Below are positions 17,325 to 26,886 of a DNA stretch of 64,000 nucleotides, one piece after another (position 1 is the stretch's first letter; every line of letters begins with the position of its first letter). The position numbers and the translations under genes were made by a program. The stretch is taken from NCBI GenBank assembly GCA_020629315.1, contig JAHDDO010000006.1, positions 1 through 64,000 on the forward strand, written 5' to 3'. The stretch comes from Saprospiraceae bacterium (lineage in GTDB: Bacteria; Bacteroidota; Bacteroidia; Chitinophagales; Saprospiraceae). The notes under the pieces were generated by a model. The model did no database searches, was not told where the DNA came from, and worked only from the letters and a program-made list of their open reading frames with translations.

Positions 17325-19916
17325 TTATTCTTTGATAAGCGTAACTGTAGTAAAGCCTTGGTCATTCCATATGCGCAATACATACGCTCCTGCAGGCATA
17401 TCTTGCATTCCAATTTCATGTGTGCCTGTATTTAAAAAATAGCCCGTATCTACATTCTTTCCTTCGACATTCTCTAATGCGAACTGCAGTGTTGTTACTG
17501 TTTCCTTTGATTTTATGTCAACAAAGACTTTATCATCAACTGGATTCGGAAACACATTAATTACGATGCCATTCAAGTCCTCAATTGAGGAAATGGTTTC
17601 TACTATAACTTCTTCGGATATAAGCACACAATTATTTTGGTCACTTACTGAACATGTATAGGTACCTGGGTTTAATCCAGTGGCGTCTTCATCAAATGAA
17701 ACTACATTTCCTTCAGCATCCTCCCAAATAAAGTCATACGGTGGTGTACCTCCTTCAACTGAAATACTTATGCTCCCTTCCTCAGCTCCGGAAGTCGAAG
17801 GATTAACAGATTCTACCAGAAGGTTAATAGCGGTAGGCTCTGTAATCTCTATGCTTGAATTTGCTGTACAACCTAATACATCAGTTACCGAAACCTGATA
17901 GATACCAGGACCTACATCAGAAAGTTCTTCACCCGTTTGGCCATTACTCCACTCATATGTGTATGGTGCAATTCCAAAGCTAGCTTCAGAAGTCGCAGAT
18001 CCATCTGCAATACCATTACAAGAAACGTTATCTACACTAATAACGGCAAGTTCCACATCTTCGATTCGTATAACTTCTGTGTCAGCTGCTTCTTCGCAAT
18101 GGTTGTCCGTATTTATTACTTTGAGTGTGTATATCCCTGCTGCATCTGCCATAGCAGAGATTTCATCATTGCCAGAAATAATGTTTCCGTTCTCTGTTGT
18201 CCATTCGTAAGTAAAGGCTTCACCTTCTGAGCTTCCGGCTCCATTTAGTAATACTGTTTCTTTATTGCAATATAGTTCTTCAGCATTCGCTTGAACATTT
18301 GGTTTTTCAATGTCCTCCTCAATGATAAAGCTCTCTTCTATCTCACATCCATTTTCATCCCTTGCTATAACGCTCAGTGGTCCAGCTTGGAGCTCGGTTA
18401 CTACTTCCCCTGTTGCTCCGTTTGACCAATTATATTCTATAGTACCCGTTCCTCCTTCTACGACTATTTCTGCAGTTCCAAAGGTCGTCTGACAATCGAT
18501 ATCAATCTGTGCACGATTAATGGTCGTTAATGCCTCTGGCTCCTGAATGTTAACACTAACTGTACCACTACATCCATTCACATCGAAAACAGTTACTTCA
18601 TATTCGCCTGCTTCTAGGTTATCTGTACTATCGCCAATATGGCCATTGGACCATATGTATTCAAAAGGGCCTTCTCCTCCAACATGTTCCAATGAAGCAG
18701 AACCATCTGAAAAACCAAAACAACTGGCATTTTCGCTTGTCGTCAATTCGACGCTTATTTCAGGAATGATTTCGACTTCTACATCGGTATACGCTTCACA
18801 TTGGTTTTCTGTATTGATGATTTTCAAGGTGTATACGCCGGCAGCATCGACTGTAGGTAAAAGGCTGTTAGCTCCTGACACTATGTTACCATCCATTGTG
18901 CTCCACTCATATTCGTAAGCGTCTCCTTGTGAAGACCCCGAAGCATCAATGTCAATTGTGGTTTGGTTGCAATGCAATTTGTCCGCTGTAGCCACTGCTA
19001 CTGGTACTTCACTATCTGCTGTTATTTCAAAGCTAGCTGTTGTTGTGCAATTGTTGCCATCCGTCACGGTAACAAAAATAAGACCTGCATTTAGGCCCGA
19101 AACCTCACTGCCTGTCATGCCATTTGACCATTCATACGTATACATCCCTGTACCTCCATTAGCCTCTATTTCTAAACTTCCTTGGGTCTGTTCACAATTT
19201 ATGTTCGTGCTTGAAATCCATTCTGTGGTGATTGGATCTGGTGAACCTACTATTATTGTATCGGTCTTTGTATTATTAAGTTGGTCTGTTATCGTAACAT
19301 AATAACTGCCTGGTTCTAGGTTTTCTATTTCATCTTCATCACTACCTGTTGACCACATTATATCATATGGCCCTTCTCCACCGGAAACATCTACTGATGC
19401 CGTACCATCGGCACTGTCATGGCAGCTTGTATTGCTACTAAGAAGATCTAAGAAAATAGGTTTGTCAATATTAAATTTGATTTCGCCAATACCTACACAC
19501 TCCGTGTTATCCCAGCTATTCAGAATGGTTATTAATACGTATCGAGCCTCAACTCCATCGATATCCGGTCCAAAGTCTCCTTCGTAAAAAGCGGAGCCAG
19601 GCCCTTGGCTTATTTCGAATTGTCCCACTTCTGACCAGTCTGTTCCATTTAAAGAAACATCTATCAGTATATCTTTTGCTCCCTCTCCTGTTTTCCCTGG
19701 AACGTTGATGTTCCAAATCTTGGTGGTACCTAGCATATATGCTTGGCCTAAATCATACATGATAAAATGGGAGTCTCCCCTATCTGAATGGGGACTAGGG
19801 GACATGACACAAGATCGCCAAACGGCATGATCACTGGTGTTATGCCTGTCTTCAAAACATTGTGAGGACAGTAAAAAAGGAAAGGATAGAAGGATGAACA
19901 GTACTACTCGTTTCAT
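17325..19916 (-). CDS. SprB-repeat adhesin-like protein with discoidin-like head and T9SS domain
   Basis: This 863-aa surface protein has a signal peptide (1-18). A discoidin (F5/8 type C)-like domain follows at about 25-150, with DSHFIMYDLGQAY and ARYVLITILNSWDN. Then come tandem beta repeats: SprB-type at about 155-228, 386-460, 619-693 and 694-775, a shorter SprB-like type at 229-303 and 461-535, and PKD-like units at 304-385 and 536-618. The three-domain set is duplicated almost in order. Residues ~780-863 are a T9SS type A domain (INVFPNPVDDKVFVDI). By analogy with SprB-type repeats it may act in adhesion or gliding. It follows the seven-gene operon but is separated by that operon's terminator. 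Confidence 0.85.
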   Translation of the reverse strand: MKRVVLFILLSFPFLLSSQCFEDRHNTSDHAVWRSCVMSPSPHSDRGDSHFIMYDLGQAYMLGTTKIWNINVPGKTGEGAKDILIDVSLNGTDWSEVGQFEISQGPGSAFYEGDFGPDIDGVEARYVLITILNSWDNTECVGIGEIKFNIDKPIFLDLLSSNTSCHDSADGTASVDVSGGEGPYDIMWSTGSDEDEIENLEPGSYYVTITDQLNNTKTDTIIVGSPDPITTEWISSTNINCEQTQGSLEIEANGGTGMYTYEWSNGMTGSEVSGLNAGLIFVTVTDGNNCTTTASFEITADSEVPVAVATADKLHCNQTTIDIDASGSSQGDAYEYEWSTMDGNIVSGANSLLPTVDAAGVYTLKIINTENQCEAYTDVEVEIIPEISVELTTSENASCFGFSDGSASLEHVGGEGPFEYIWSNGHIGDSTDNLEAGEYEVTVFDVNGCSGTVSVNIQEPEALTTINRAQIDIDCQTTFGTAEIVVEGGTGTIEYNWSNGATGEVVTELQAGPLSVIARDENGCEIEESFIIEEDIEKPNVQANAEELYCNKETVLLNGAGSSEGEAFTYEWTTENGNIISGNDEISAMADAAGIYTLKVINTDNHCEEAADTEVIRIEDVELAVISVDNVSCNGIADGSATSEASFGIAPYTYEWSNGQTGEELSDVGPGIYQVSVTDVLGCTANSSIEITEPTAINLLVESVNPSTSGAEEGSISISVEGGTPPYDFIWEDAEGNVVSFDEDATGLNPGTYTCSVSDQNNCVLISEEVIVETISSIEDLNGIVINVFPNPVDDKVFVDIKSKETVTTLQFALENVEGKNVDTGYFLNTGTHEIGMQDMPAGAYVLRIWNDQGFTTVTLIKE

Positions 19917-19982
19917 ATTTCTGTGGTTTCTTGGATGATTTAAAATAAATTAAAAAATCAACAGTCTTTGAAACATTGGGAT

Positions 19983-20018
19983 AAAAAATCCCTTAGCATG
20001 CATACATACCAAGGGATT
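19983..20018 (-). terminator. Intrinsic terminator closing the seven-gene operon
   Basis: On the minus strand, AATCCCTT (20018-20011) and AAGGGATT (19994-19987) form an 8-bp stem with a 16-base loop, followed directly by T4 and more T-rich sequence. It lies 55 bp after the acidic lipoprotein stop and separates the operon from the SprB-repeat gene. Confidence 0.75.
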
Positions 20019-20072
20019 ACTATTGTCTTTTACTAATTAGGAAGCTATATAAATATAGTTAACTTTTGGGAA

Positions 20073-20516
20073 TTAATAGTTCTCACCGAAGATTTGATCA
20101 AGTTCATTATACCTTTTTTTAAAAGAATCTTCGTCTTTGCACTTTTTTACTATTGGGTCGTTATGACAACTCTCATAGATGTTTCGCCATTCATTGGCCT
20201 CAGGGTTCTGGTCAAAAATTTCTTTTGCTTTTTCCAGTTTTTTAAGCACTTCAAGGCAACTCAAGTTTTTATTGTCCGATGACTCAATCTGCTTTGCTTC
20301 CGTTTCTTCAGCTTCTTCTTCCTGTTCTTTTACACTCCTTGTTTCTTCTTTTATAACGTGCGTCTCTTCGTTTCCAACAGAGCTTTCTTCTTCTATAATA
20401 TTGTCCGTTTCCTCCTTTTCATGGTGGGTGTTATTTTGGTTTGTAGATGATTCAGAAGCGCTTGTACAAGCCGCCAAAAAAATGGTCACAGAAAAAATAT
20501 ACCAAATGATCTTCAT
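20073..20516 (-). CDS. Acidic lipoprotein, last gene of the seven-gene operon
   Basis: This 147-aa protein has a lipoprotein signal (IFLAACTSAS, Cys17). A very Glu-rich, low-complexity segment spans about 30-80. A short helical C-terminal domain contains three Cys (NLSCLEVLKKLEKAKEIF, YESCHND, VKKCKDED). I know of no family. The Glu-rich arm could act as a flexible spacer placing the C-terminal domain away from the membrane (inference). It starts 4 bp after the ABC permease stop, so it is tightly co-translated and probably a partner of that transporter. Confidence 0.7.
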   Translation of the reverse strand: MKIIWYIFSVTIFLAACTSASESSTNQNNTHHEKEETDNIIEEESSVGNEETHVIKEETRSVKEQEEEAEETEAKQIESSDNKNLSCLEVLKKLEKAKEIFDQNPEANEWRNIYESCHNDPIVKKCKDEDSFKKRYNELDQIFGENY

Positions 20517-20520
20517 AATA

Positions 20521-21990
20521 TTATCTGTTATAAATTAAATCGCCAGGAGCTCTAAATAAGGTCTTTGCGATTAAATATCTGAAAAAGAATAAAAGTATAA
20601 GCAAAAGCATCGCCCATATAAGCAACATCCTCACATTCAACAAATCAAAATACACCTTCCATCCTGCCGTTTGTATGATGCCATTGTACAAGAGTAAACA
20701 AACGAAGGCAACCAAACTAGCATAACAAAAAAAGCGAAGAATAATTTGAATGTATAATTTTCGTATTCGTTTATCCGAAAGACCAAATGCCTTTAATGTC
20801 CCTAAGTTCGCTTTTATTTTTTCAAGGTGATTTTTCACAATATTTTGTAGAAATAAAAGTATCGACCCACACGAAAAGAAAACGAGTAGATAAATAAACA
20901 AATTTGCTAATCGACTCATCAGATAAAAGTTATTCCGACTTTCTACTTGATCTAATGAAACTTCAATATTGTATTTTTCTTTTATGTAGTCTCTGAATGG
21001 TTTTACCTTTGAAAGTCCAGAAAAATTAAAGGCATAGTAAAAGGCTATTAGTCTGTTATTCACTTGCGAGTTACAATTAAATGGTAATTGTGTATAGCAT
21101 CCTTTTTCATACCAATTGCTTTGGAGTCTAAGCCAACTATAGAAGGGGTAGCTTGTACTTATTTTAAATGAATGTGCGACATAATCTTCCCCGTTTATCT
21201 GTACCGGAATATGATTTAGTGTACCCATTAAAACGGAATCTGGCAGTAGCTCTTCCGCGATCCAGGCTTCTTCTTTCTGCTCTTTTGAAAAGAAGCTACA
21301 TTCATTTTTATCTCTTTGGTCTATAAAACCTGTCTTTTGCACATCAGCATTGAGTAGAGACATTAATTCATCTGTGATAGCAATATCCACATTGTCTGGC
21401 AACTCTTTTACCACCGCACTTACAGAAAAAATCATAATGGCCTTTTCGTCAGCGTATTCATTATCTAATATGGGTAATTGTATTTGATCCTCCTCGCCAA
21501 ATGGATGACCTAAATTATTCATTACGGCCTCAGTAACTATAATAGCACATTCTGAAAAGGGCGTCTTACTTTTTACAACGGTATTTTCTTCATCCAATAA
21601 GTTCTTCAGTATTGGGTCGCTAACATTAATAGATCTTACTCTATAGTTCCGAGTGCGCTTTAATTCACTATCGAAAGATTTGAACCAATAAATCTGGTAT
21701 GGGTCTATGGATTCAATATTGAAAGAGTCTGCTATCCCCTTTTCCTCAAAATCATCAATCATTCGATTTACAACTTTCTCTTCACTGCTATTAACAGGAA
21801 TATTAATCCAATTTGTAAATGGATCATTCATTCTTTCCCTCAACTCTTCCCTGCCTCCAAAAACATGACCTAAAGCAAGAAAGGTTATAAATAGAATTGC
21901 TGATAGAAAAATCAGAGAGATATTGTTTTTTCCAAAAAGTACTTGGCTTTCTTTTTTCTTAAATATTGTATCAAAGTCCAATAAAGCCAT
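20521..21990 (-). CDS. FtsX/MacB-type ABC permease with large periplasmic domain
   Basis: This 489-aa inner-membrane subunit has one N-terminal transmembrane helix (about 24-44), then about 310 extracytoplasmic residues. Three C-terminal helices follow (about 361-385, 413-435, 454-475). The cytoplasmic segment KANLGTLKAFGLSDKRIRKLY between helices 2 and 3 (in part) is the usual ATPase-contact region. This is the type VII (LolCE/MacB/FtsX) layout, whose members transmit ATP-driven motion to periplasmic partners rather than move substrate through a channel. It starts 2 bp after the ATPase gene. Its periplasmic domain has no similarity I recognise to LolC, MacB or FtsX. Confidence 0.82.
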   Translation of the reverse strand: MALLDFDTIFKKKESQVLFGKNNISLIFLSAILFITFLALGHVFGGREELRERMNDPFTNWINIPVNSSEEKVVNRMIDDFEEKGIADSFNIESIDPYQIYWFKSFDSELKRTRNYRVRSINVSDPILKNLLDEENTVVKSKTPFSECAIIVTEAVMNNLGHPFGEEDQIQLPILDNEYADEKAIMIFSVSAVVKELPDNVDIAITDELMSLLNADVQKTGFIDQRDKNECSFFSKEQKEEAWIAEELLPDSVLMGTLNHIPVQINGEDYVAHSFKISTSYPFYSWLRLQSNWYEKGCYTQLPFNCNSQVNNRLIAFYYAFNFSGLSKVKPFRDYIKEKYNIEVSLDQVESRNNFYLMSRLANLFIYLLVFFSCGSILLFLQNIVKNHLEKIKANLGTLKAFGLSDKRIRKLYIQIILRFFCYASLVAFVCLLLYNGIIQTAGWKVYFDLLNVRMLLIWAMLLLILLFFFRYLIAKTLFRAPGDLIYNR

Positions 21991-21992
21991 AA

Positions 21993-22796
21993 TTAAGAAA
22001 TCCGTCTATTTAGGTAATTTCTTGGATCTTCAATGTCATTTCCTTCGATTAGCCATCTTCCATTTTTTGCTTTCGTCATTCGGTTGTTTGGCCCTAAATA
22101 ACCTTGCTTTTCCTCTGACTCTGAAAGGATTAATATCTCATCAGCAAACTGTAAGGCCAGATCTATATTATGAGAGACTATGATAGCTGTTTTATTATCT
22201 CGACTTATTTTTCGCTTAAGTACCGCCATGAGTTTGTTGGCTACCACTTCATCCAAGTTTCCGGTAGGTTCATCCCCAAACAATACTTGGAAAGGTGCTG
22301 TAAATGCCCTTACGAATGCTACTCGCTGTCTTTGTCCTCCTGACAGATATTGGATGTCTTTTTTAAAACAGTCTTCTGGTAGATCAATGTCCTCCATGAT
22401 TGGACGTAATTCTTTTTCAATATCGCCCATGGCTTTACCACTCATTAACATACCAAAAGCCATGTTTTCTCCCGCTGTAAAGTTTTCCATAAGGTTGTTA
22501 GACTGAAATATAAAGGAATACTTCTCTTGTCTAAAAGCCGATATTTTTTCAGACTTCCACAATTCTTTCAAATCAACTTGGTTTCCACTTGGATCAACAA
22601 ACTGACATGTTATTGATGTCTCTGTTATAGTATTGGACATGAGGCCTAAAGCCTCCAAAAGGGTCGATTTTCCAATGCCCGACTTTCCTAAAACGAAATA
22701 TATTTTTCCGCTTGAAATAGATAACTCTTCACAATGAAGCACGGGTGTTTCACTGTTTGGGTATTGGCAGTACAGTTCCTTAATTTCGAATGACAT
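21993..22796 (-). CDS. ABC transporter ATP-binding protein (LolD/MacB/FtsE type)
   Basis: This 267-aa ATPase has Walker A GKSGIGKST (37-45), a Q-loop near FIFQSNNLMENF, signature YLSGGQRQRVAFVRAF, Walker B VLFGDEPTGNLDE and the H-loop in IIVSHNIDLAL. The sequence type is that of LolD, MacB and FtsE. Residues after about 225 form a short extra tail (GYLGPNNRMTKAKNGRWL) not usual for LolD. It is paired with the permease 2 bp downstream and follows the SH3/vWA protein by 2 bp, so these three are probably made in stoichiometric amounts. Confidence 0.92.
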   Translation of the reverse strand: MSFEIKELYCQYPNSETPVLHCEELSISSGKIYFVLGKSGIGKSTLLEALGLMSNTITETSITCQFVDPSGNQVDLKELWKSEKISAFRQEKYSFIFQSNNLMENFTAGENMAFGMLMSGKAMGDIEKELRPIMEDIDLPEDCFKKDIQYLSGGQRQRVAFVRAFTAPFQVLFGDEPTGNLDEVVANKLMAVLKRKISRDNKTAIIVSHNIDLALQFADEILILSESEEKQGYLGPNNRMTKAKNGRWLIEGNDIEDPRNYLNRRIS

Positions 22797-22798
22797 TC

Positions 22799-25303
22799 CT
22801 AGTACATCAGTTCAACTGGGATCCAATAATATGTGTTCCCGTCAGTTGTATATTGAAACTCATAAGGTGGCTTGGACTTTCTAATATTAGTTAAATCTTC
22901 TGTAGATCTAATCATTGACCGTGCAAACGTTTCTAATGCTGCTTCTGGGAATTTTTTAGGATTATCAATGTCCTTTATTTTATAGTTGCCTAAGCCCAGT
23001 TTGCTTTCTATATCAAAGCCCTCCTCTTGAATGCCGAGCATTAGTTGAAATATTTCTTCAATTTCCATATTCAGTGCTTGACCCAAACCGACATCTTGCG
23101 CCGCAAATTTTCTTGCTAATTGTTCAAGCACTCCTTGAAGACTTTCTCTTCGTTTGTCTTTTGGTCCATTATATGCATCTATCAACCGATTGATCTCTGC
23201 CGTATAGTCGTACAAGTCTTCTTCTGGCATAAATAGCACATACGAAAATGGATTATTTATCTGTGTGTTTTGCTTTTTTGGAAAATATACCTCTTTGTAA
23301 AAAAATACATCTTGAATATTCTCAATCTCTTGCTCCATTTCCTCCACTTGCAAACCTCTTCCTGCTTCTTGATTAAGACCCGTTCTAATGATAGGCAATA
23401 TTTCATCTGTCCACCGTCCAGAACCTGAAAAATCAATGCTTTGTGGATCTTTTGTTTTTTGGTAAACCTTCTGGTTAAAGTCGACAATTTTTTGAATGCT
23501 TCCACTAATAAAGCTTCCTACTTGAGAGCTAAGTAAAAGTTCCTTTCCTGCATCCGGCCGTAAAAAATAATTCTTTGTAATAAATTTTTCCGTACTTATC
23601 AATGCCCCTGTTCCTAAAGAAGGCACAAAAGGCTCTGGCAAAGATTTTACATTTAAAGCTTCTGCATCCACAACTTGTTTTTGAAGATCAAAGTAAATCT
23701 CCTTTGTTAAGTCTACTAAATATTCACGGATGTGGTCCGCAAATCCTTCAGAAGCATTAGAGCCATTATCGTTCACCTTTGCACATATCCAATGTATCTC
23801 ATACTTTGAAAAATAGTCTCGAATTCTATTCTTTTCTATAAGGTATGTACTTTCCGCCGTCTTCTTTCTCAGTCCGTGGGCTGATAAATCCGTATTACTT
23901 CCGAGGTGAACAAGGATATTTGTTGCTTCTTCCTTAAAGTTGGCGTTTTGTAAGGTTTTGTAAAGACCATAATCCAAGCAAGTATATTCTTCATTATCAC
24001 CATTTTGCCCCCAATACACTTTATCTATGAAGGCATTCAATTTAGAAATGTCAGTTGTAGGTGCTAGTAATTTAATATAATCTGTTTTATTGGTCTCAAG
24101 GATATCTTTATAGACCCCAGCTGAAAATCGAATGTTAACGAATCGCCCATCTTTCGATAATTCTGTGCTTAACTCTTTAATTTTTTGAGAATACTCTTTC
24201 ATATTTCCCTCGCTCCCTTCGATCAGAAACACAAGGTTCAAATTCTCTGCTTTCTTTTTATATTTCTCTCGTATTGGGTCCATGGCTATGGGTGCTGCTC
24301 GTCCTATTTCACCATTTTCTTGTGCCGCCATATCAGAAGGTAACTGAGCAATAATCCCTGACTTAAAATAAGTATCCCCTGAGGTAAGAATTGGAAATCG
24401 TATTGATTCTCCTTTAAAACGTCGGGTATTTGTACTTGCTAATAATGCTTTATCGCACTTTACTGGGTCACTATCCCAATACACACGATTATCTGATGAT
24501 CTTATTCCTGAGCTTTCTGTAATTTTTTGTGCCATGGCAGCATTTCCATAAGCTTTCACATGCAAGGCCTCGTTTCCGTTTCGTTCCGAAAAACCTACTT
24601 CAGTAAAGTTTGGTTCTAATGCCATCCGAGTATTCCAAGCTTCTATTTTTGCTTTATCCACCCAACCTTTCAATCGCTTAGATTTGTTTTCAGAGGTTGT
24701 ATTCAGTCTGCTGTTATCAGCAAGGAGATATCTTTCTTCTGTGACCTTATATACAAAATAGAACTCATGTAAAGGCAGTTCTCCGATTACGTCCTTAGAT
24801 CTTGGGCCTGCATATAAAAAGGCTTTTTCCAATTGACTCTTGGTAAACGTGTTTGCTTTATTTAGCAAGAACCCTTTTAAGTTAATCCCATTTTTACTTA
24901 ATAGGCCTCTTCTCCATTGTAAAACATTTTCCTTGGGAATCCAGCCATAATCTTCCAATTTATAAGGCCCTTTTAGACGCAGCCATCCCATTCGATCCTC
25001 TACAACCCAAGCAATATCTCCAAATGATAAATCCTTAACCTTGGCTGAGGCTTCATTTGGTTTGTCATAGGTTCTATTCTGGTTTCTATCTGAGACAACA
25101 AACCATGATTCCCTGTCTCCACTGCTCCTTTTAGGTGGTTTTAACACTTCATTCTCATAATTGAATCGAGCGGCCTCTGATTCTTGAACGATAGGTCTTA
25201 AGTATTCTTCTGGTACAGACAAAATATCTTGAGATGTAGCAATGTTTGCTAAGCAAAAAAGAGAGCATGTTATTGCTAATATTTTATTTCGGGAAAGTAG
25301 CAT
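22799..25303 (-). CDS. Periplasmic protein with SH3-like and vWA-like domains (TssR-like layout)
   Basis: This 834-aa protein has a signal peptide (1-24, ending ATS). Two SH3-like barrels come next: about 66-135 (GWLRLKGPYKLEDYGWIPKE) and about 160-225 (LKGWVDKAKIEAW). A Rossmann-like segment resembling a vWA domain spans about 355-540; it opens with LVFLIEGSEGN, a metal site with Glu in place of the first Asp, and continues with ILVHLGSNTDLS. The C-terminal third is helical with acidic stretches. This order recalls, from memory, TssR of Bacteroidota type VI secretion. No other T6SS gene is here, so homology and role are unproven. It is encoded between a predicted outer-membrane barrel and the ABC ATPase. 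Confidence 0.72.
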   Translation of the reverse strand: MLLSRNKILAITCSLFCLANIATSQDILSVPEEYLRPIVQESEAARFNYENEVLKPPKRSSGDRESWFVVSDRNQNRTYDKPNEASAKVKDLSFGDIAWVVEDRMGWLRLKGPYKLEDYGWIPKENVLQWRRGLLSKNGINLKGFLLNKANTFTKSQLEKAFLYAGPRSKDVIGELPLHEFYFVYKVTEERYLLADNSRLNTTSENKSKRLKGWVDKAKIEAWNTRMALEPNFTEVGFSERNGNEALHVKAYGNAAMAQKITESSGIRSSDNRVYWDSDPVKCDKALLASTNTRRFKGESIRFPILTSGDTYFKSGIIAQLPSDMAAQENGEIGRAAPIAMDPIREKYKKKAENLNLVFLIEGSEGNMKEYSQKIKELSTELSKDGRFVNIRFSAGVYKDILETNKTDYIKLLAPTTDISKLNAFIDKVYWGQNGDNEEYTCLDYGLYKTLQNANFKEEATNILVHLGSNTDLSAHGLRKKTAESTYLIEKNRIRDYFSKYEIHWICAKVNDNGSNASEGFADHIREYLVDLTKEIYFDLQKQVVDAEALNVKSLPEPFVPSLGTGALISTEKFITKNYFLRPDAGKELLLSSQVGSFISGSIQKIVDFNQKVYQKTKDPQSIDFSGSGRWTDEILPIIRTGLNQEAGRGLQVEEMEQEIENIQDVFFYKEVYFPKKQNTQINNPFSYVLFMPEEDLYDYTAEINRLIDAYNGPKDKRRESLQGVLEQLARKFAAQDVGLGQALNMEIEEIFQLMLGIQEEGFDIESKLGLGNYKIKDIDNPKKFPEAALETFARSMIRSTEDLTNIRKSKPPYEFQYTTDGNTYYWIPVELMY

Positions 25304-25319
25304 TGCTTTATATTAGTTT

Positions 25320-26885
25320 TTAAGGTTCTATCAAAAAGAATAGACCCAAGCTAAATTGAGTCCTAGATAAGCGTGAGCCCTCATAGTATTCTTCTAGTAC
25401 ACTTTGTGTTCGGTTTGTATTACTATTACCTTGAAGAAAGCCAGTAGATGTTGAAGATTCTGTATGAGCAAAGTAAGGGCTAATGGATTGGTAGTAATCC
25501 ACCCCTGCTTTTACCCCAAAGCTATACCCTATTTTATAAATATAATCCAGTCCAACACCCAGCCCCCAAGAGAGGTTATCATCCGAGTCTCCATCTTCAA
25601 CAAAATCAGAAAGGTCTCCATCAAAGCGGTAGTCTTCTAATACCGGTGAGCCTGGTGTCGTGCCGTCTCTTATCGGTTCGAATTCTAATGCTTGTAAATC
25701 TTCAATAGGAAAAAGAGAATTAGTCGGTAGCTTAACTCCTTCAAAGGATCCTGTGTACCTAATATTGTTTTGATTTCTTCCAAAAATATATTGTGGACCA
25801 AACATAACATTGGCCATTAAACCCCCTCTATCACCATCAATAACTTTATAGCCTATGCCTAACATGGCTTGAAAATTAAACAAGCTAATTTCTTCAATTC
25901 CGCCATTTATACCTTCTCCATTTCGCAACGAAGGAATTATGTATCCAACTGCATCTTCTTCAAGGTCATCTCCGGTTTGAACCCCTGTTCCTCCTCCCCC
26001 TGACTGTGCAGAACTTACTTTATCAGAGATTATAAAACCATCTTTCAATGGGTCACTTAATGACGGCATATGTGAAAAAGAAGAAATATTTGTGGATACT
26101 GAAGCAAAAGAAAAATCTAAACCCAGTTTTGCAAATAATCGCTTGGAACGGTCTAAGCTTCGACCATAAGACAATTGAATACCTGGAAGAGTTTGGTATG
26201 AACCTGATAGCTCTTGAAATGGATTGCCTTCTATTTCGTTTGAAACATTTACTGACCCAAAACCTCCTGTCAAACAGGTTGTAATCATGTGTTCAACAGC
26301 TCTAAATTTATCTTCTTTAACCTTTGCCACTTTAATATCCTCACTAATTCCCTCTATATCTGTAATCAATATGCGGCTTGTATTATAAGGGTCTATGAGA
26401 ACCGTCATTCTTTGTTCTGAATTAAGTCCCGATTCCAAGTAGATGTTTTCCCCTTCTTCGTTTAAGACCGTATGTACTCGTTTTGAAAAAGAAATTAACG
26501 CTTCATAATTAAAGTCTTGGTTAACATTTAGCCTTATCAGTTTAGCGTTGCTTAGCTCATATTGCATTCCCTCTTTAAACTTTATTGAGGCATGATCTAT
26601 ATAATCACTAAAAGGTCGTGTCGTCTCATAAGGCTTTGTAATGAAGTCATTAAATACCATTGCCTCTGCATCGAATAAATAATAAAACTTATCAATGGCA
26701 TCTATAGACTCCATTTTCCCTGTCGCTGCATAGCTGGCAAAAAGTGTTTTAAGTTGTTTAAGTATCTCTACTTGGGTTTCTTTTTCTATCTGGTCATCAA
26801 TCGTTGCCAATCCTGTCTCTAGTTCTTGAGAAAATAGAACCGTCTGAAAAGCCAATAGCGTAATAAATAGTATATACTTTCTCAT
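25320..26885 (-). CDS. Predicted outer-membrane beta-barrel protein with N-terminal periplasmic domain
   Basis: This 521-aa protein has a signal peptide (1-20). A mixed alpha/beta domain follows (about 25-200), with strands such as AKLIRLNVNQDFNYEALISF. The second half alternates hydrophobic/aromatic strands typical of an outer-membrane barrel (MLGIGYKVI, LMANVMFGPQYIFG, WGLGVGLDYIYKIGYSFGVKAGVDYY, shown in parts). It ends QFSLGLFFLIEP. Long Asp/Gly-rich insertions would be surface loops. I do not recognise the family. It begins 1 bp after the giant T9SS protein and precedes the SH3/vWA gene by 16 bp, which suggests it is the outer-membrane element of the same system. Confidence 0.7.
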   Translation of the reverse strand: MRKYILFITLLAFQTVLFSQELETGLATIDDQIEKETQVEILKQLKTLFASYAATGKMESIDAIDKFYYLFDAEAMVFNDFITKPYETTRPFSDYIDHASIKFKEGMQYELSNAKLIRLNVNQDFNYEALISFSKRVHTVLNEEGENIYLESGLNSEQRMTVLIDPYNTSRILITDIEGISEDIKVAKVKEDKFRAVEHMITTCLTGGFGSVNVSNEIEGNPFQELSGSYQTLPGIQLSYGRSLDRSKRLFAKLGLDFSFASVSTNISSFSHMPSLSDPLKDGFIISDKVSSAQSGGGGTGVQTGDDLEEDAVGYIIPSLRNGEGINGGIEEISLFNFQAMLGIGYKVIDGDRGGLMANVMFGPQYIFGRNQNNIRYTGSFEGVKLPTNSLFPIEDLQALEFEPIRDGTTPGSPVLEDYRFDGDLSDFVEDGDSDDNLSWGLGVGLDYIYKIGYSFGVKAGVDYYQSISPYFAHTESSTSTGFLQGNSNTNRTQSVLEEYYEGSRLSRTQFSLGLFFLIEP

Positions 26886-26886
26886 G

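Noticed and set aside
17680-19302. Plus-strand reading frames inside the SprB-repeat gene
   Set aside because: They mirror the repetitive Thr/Ser/Gly codons of the adhesin and carry no start signals or recognised motifs.
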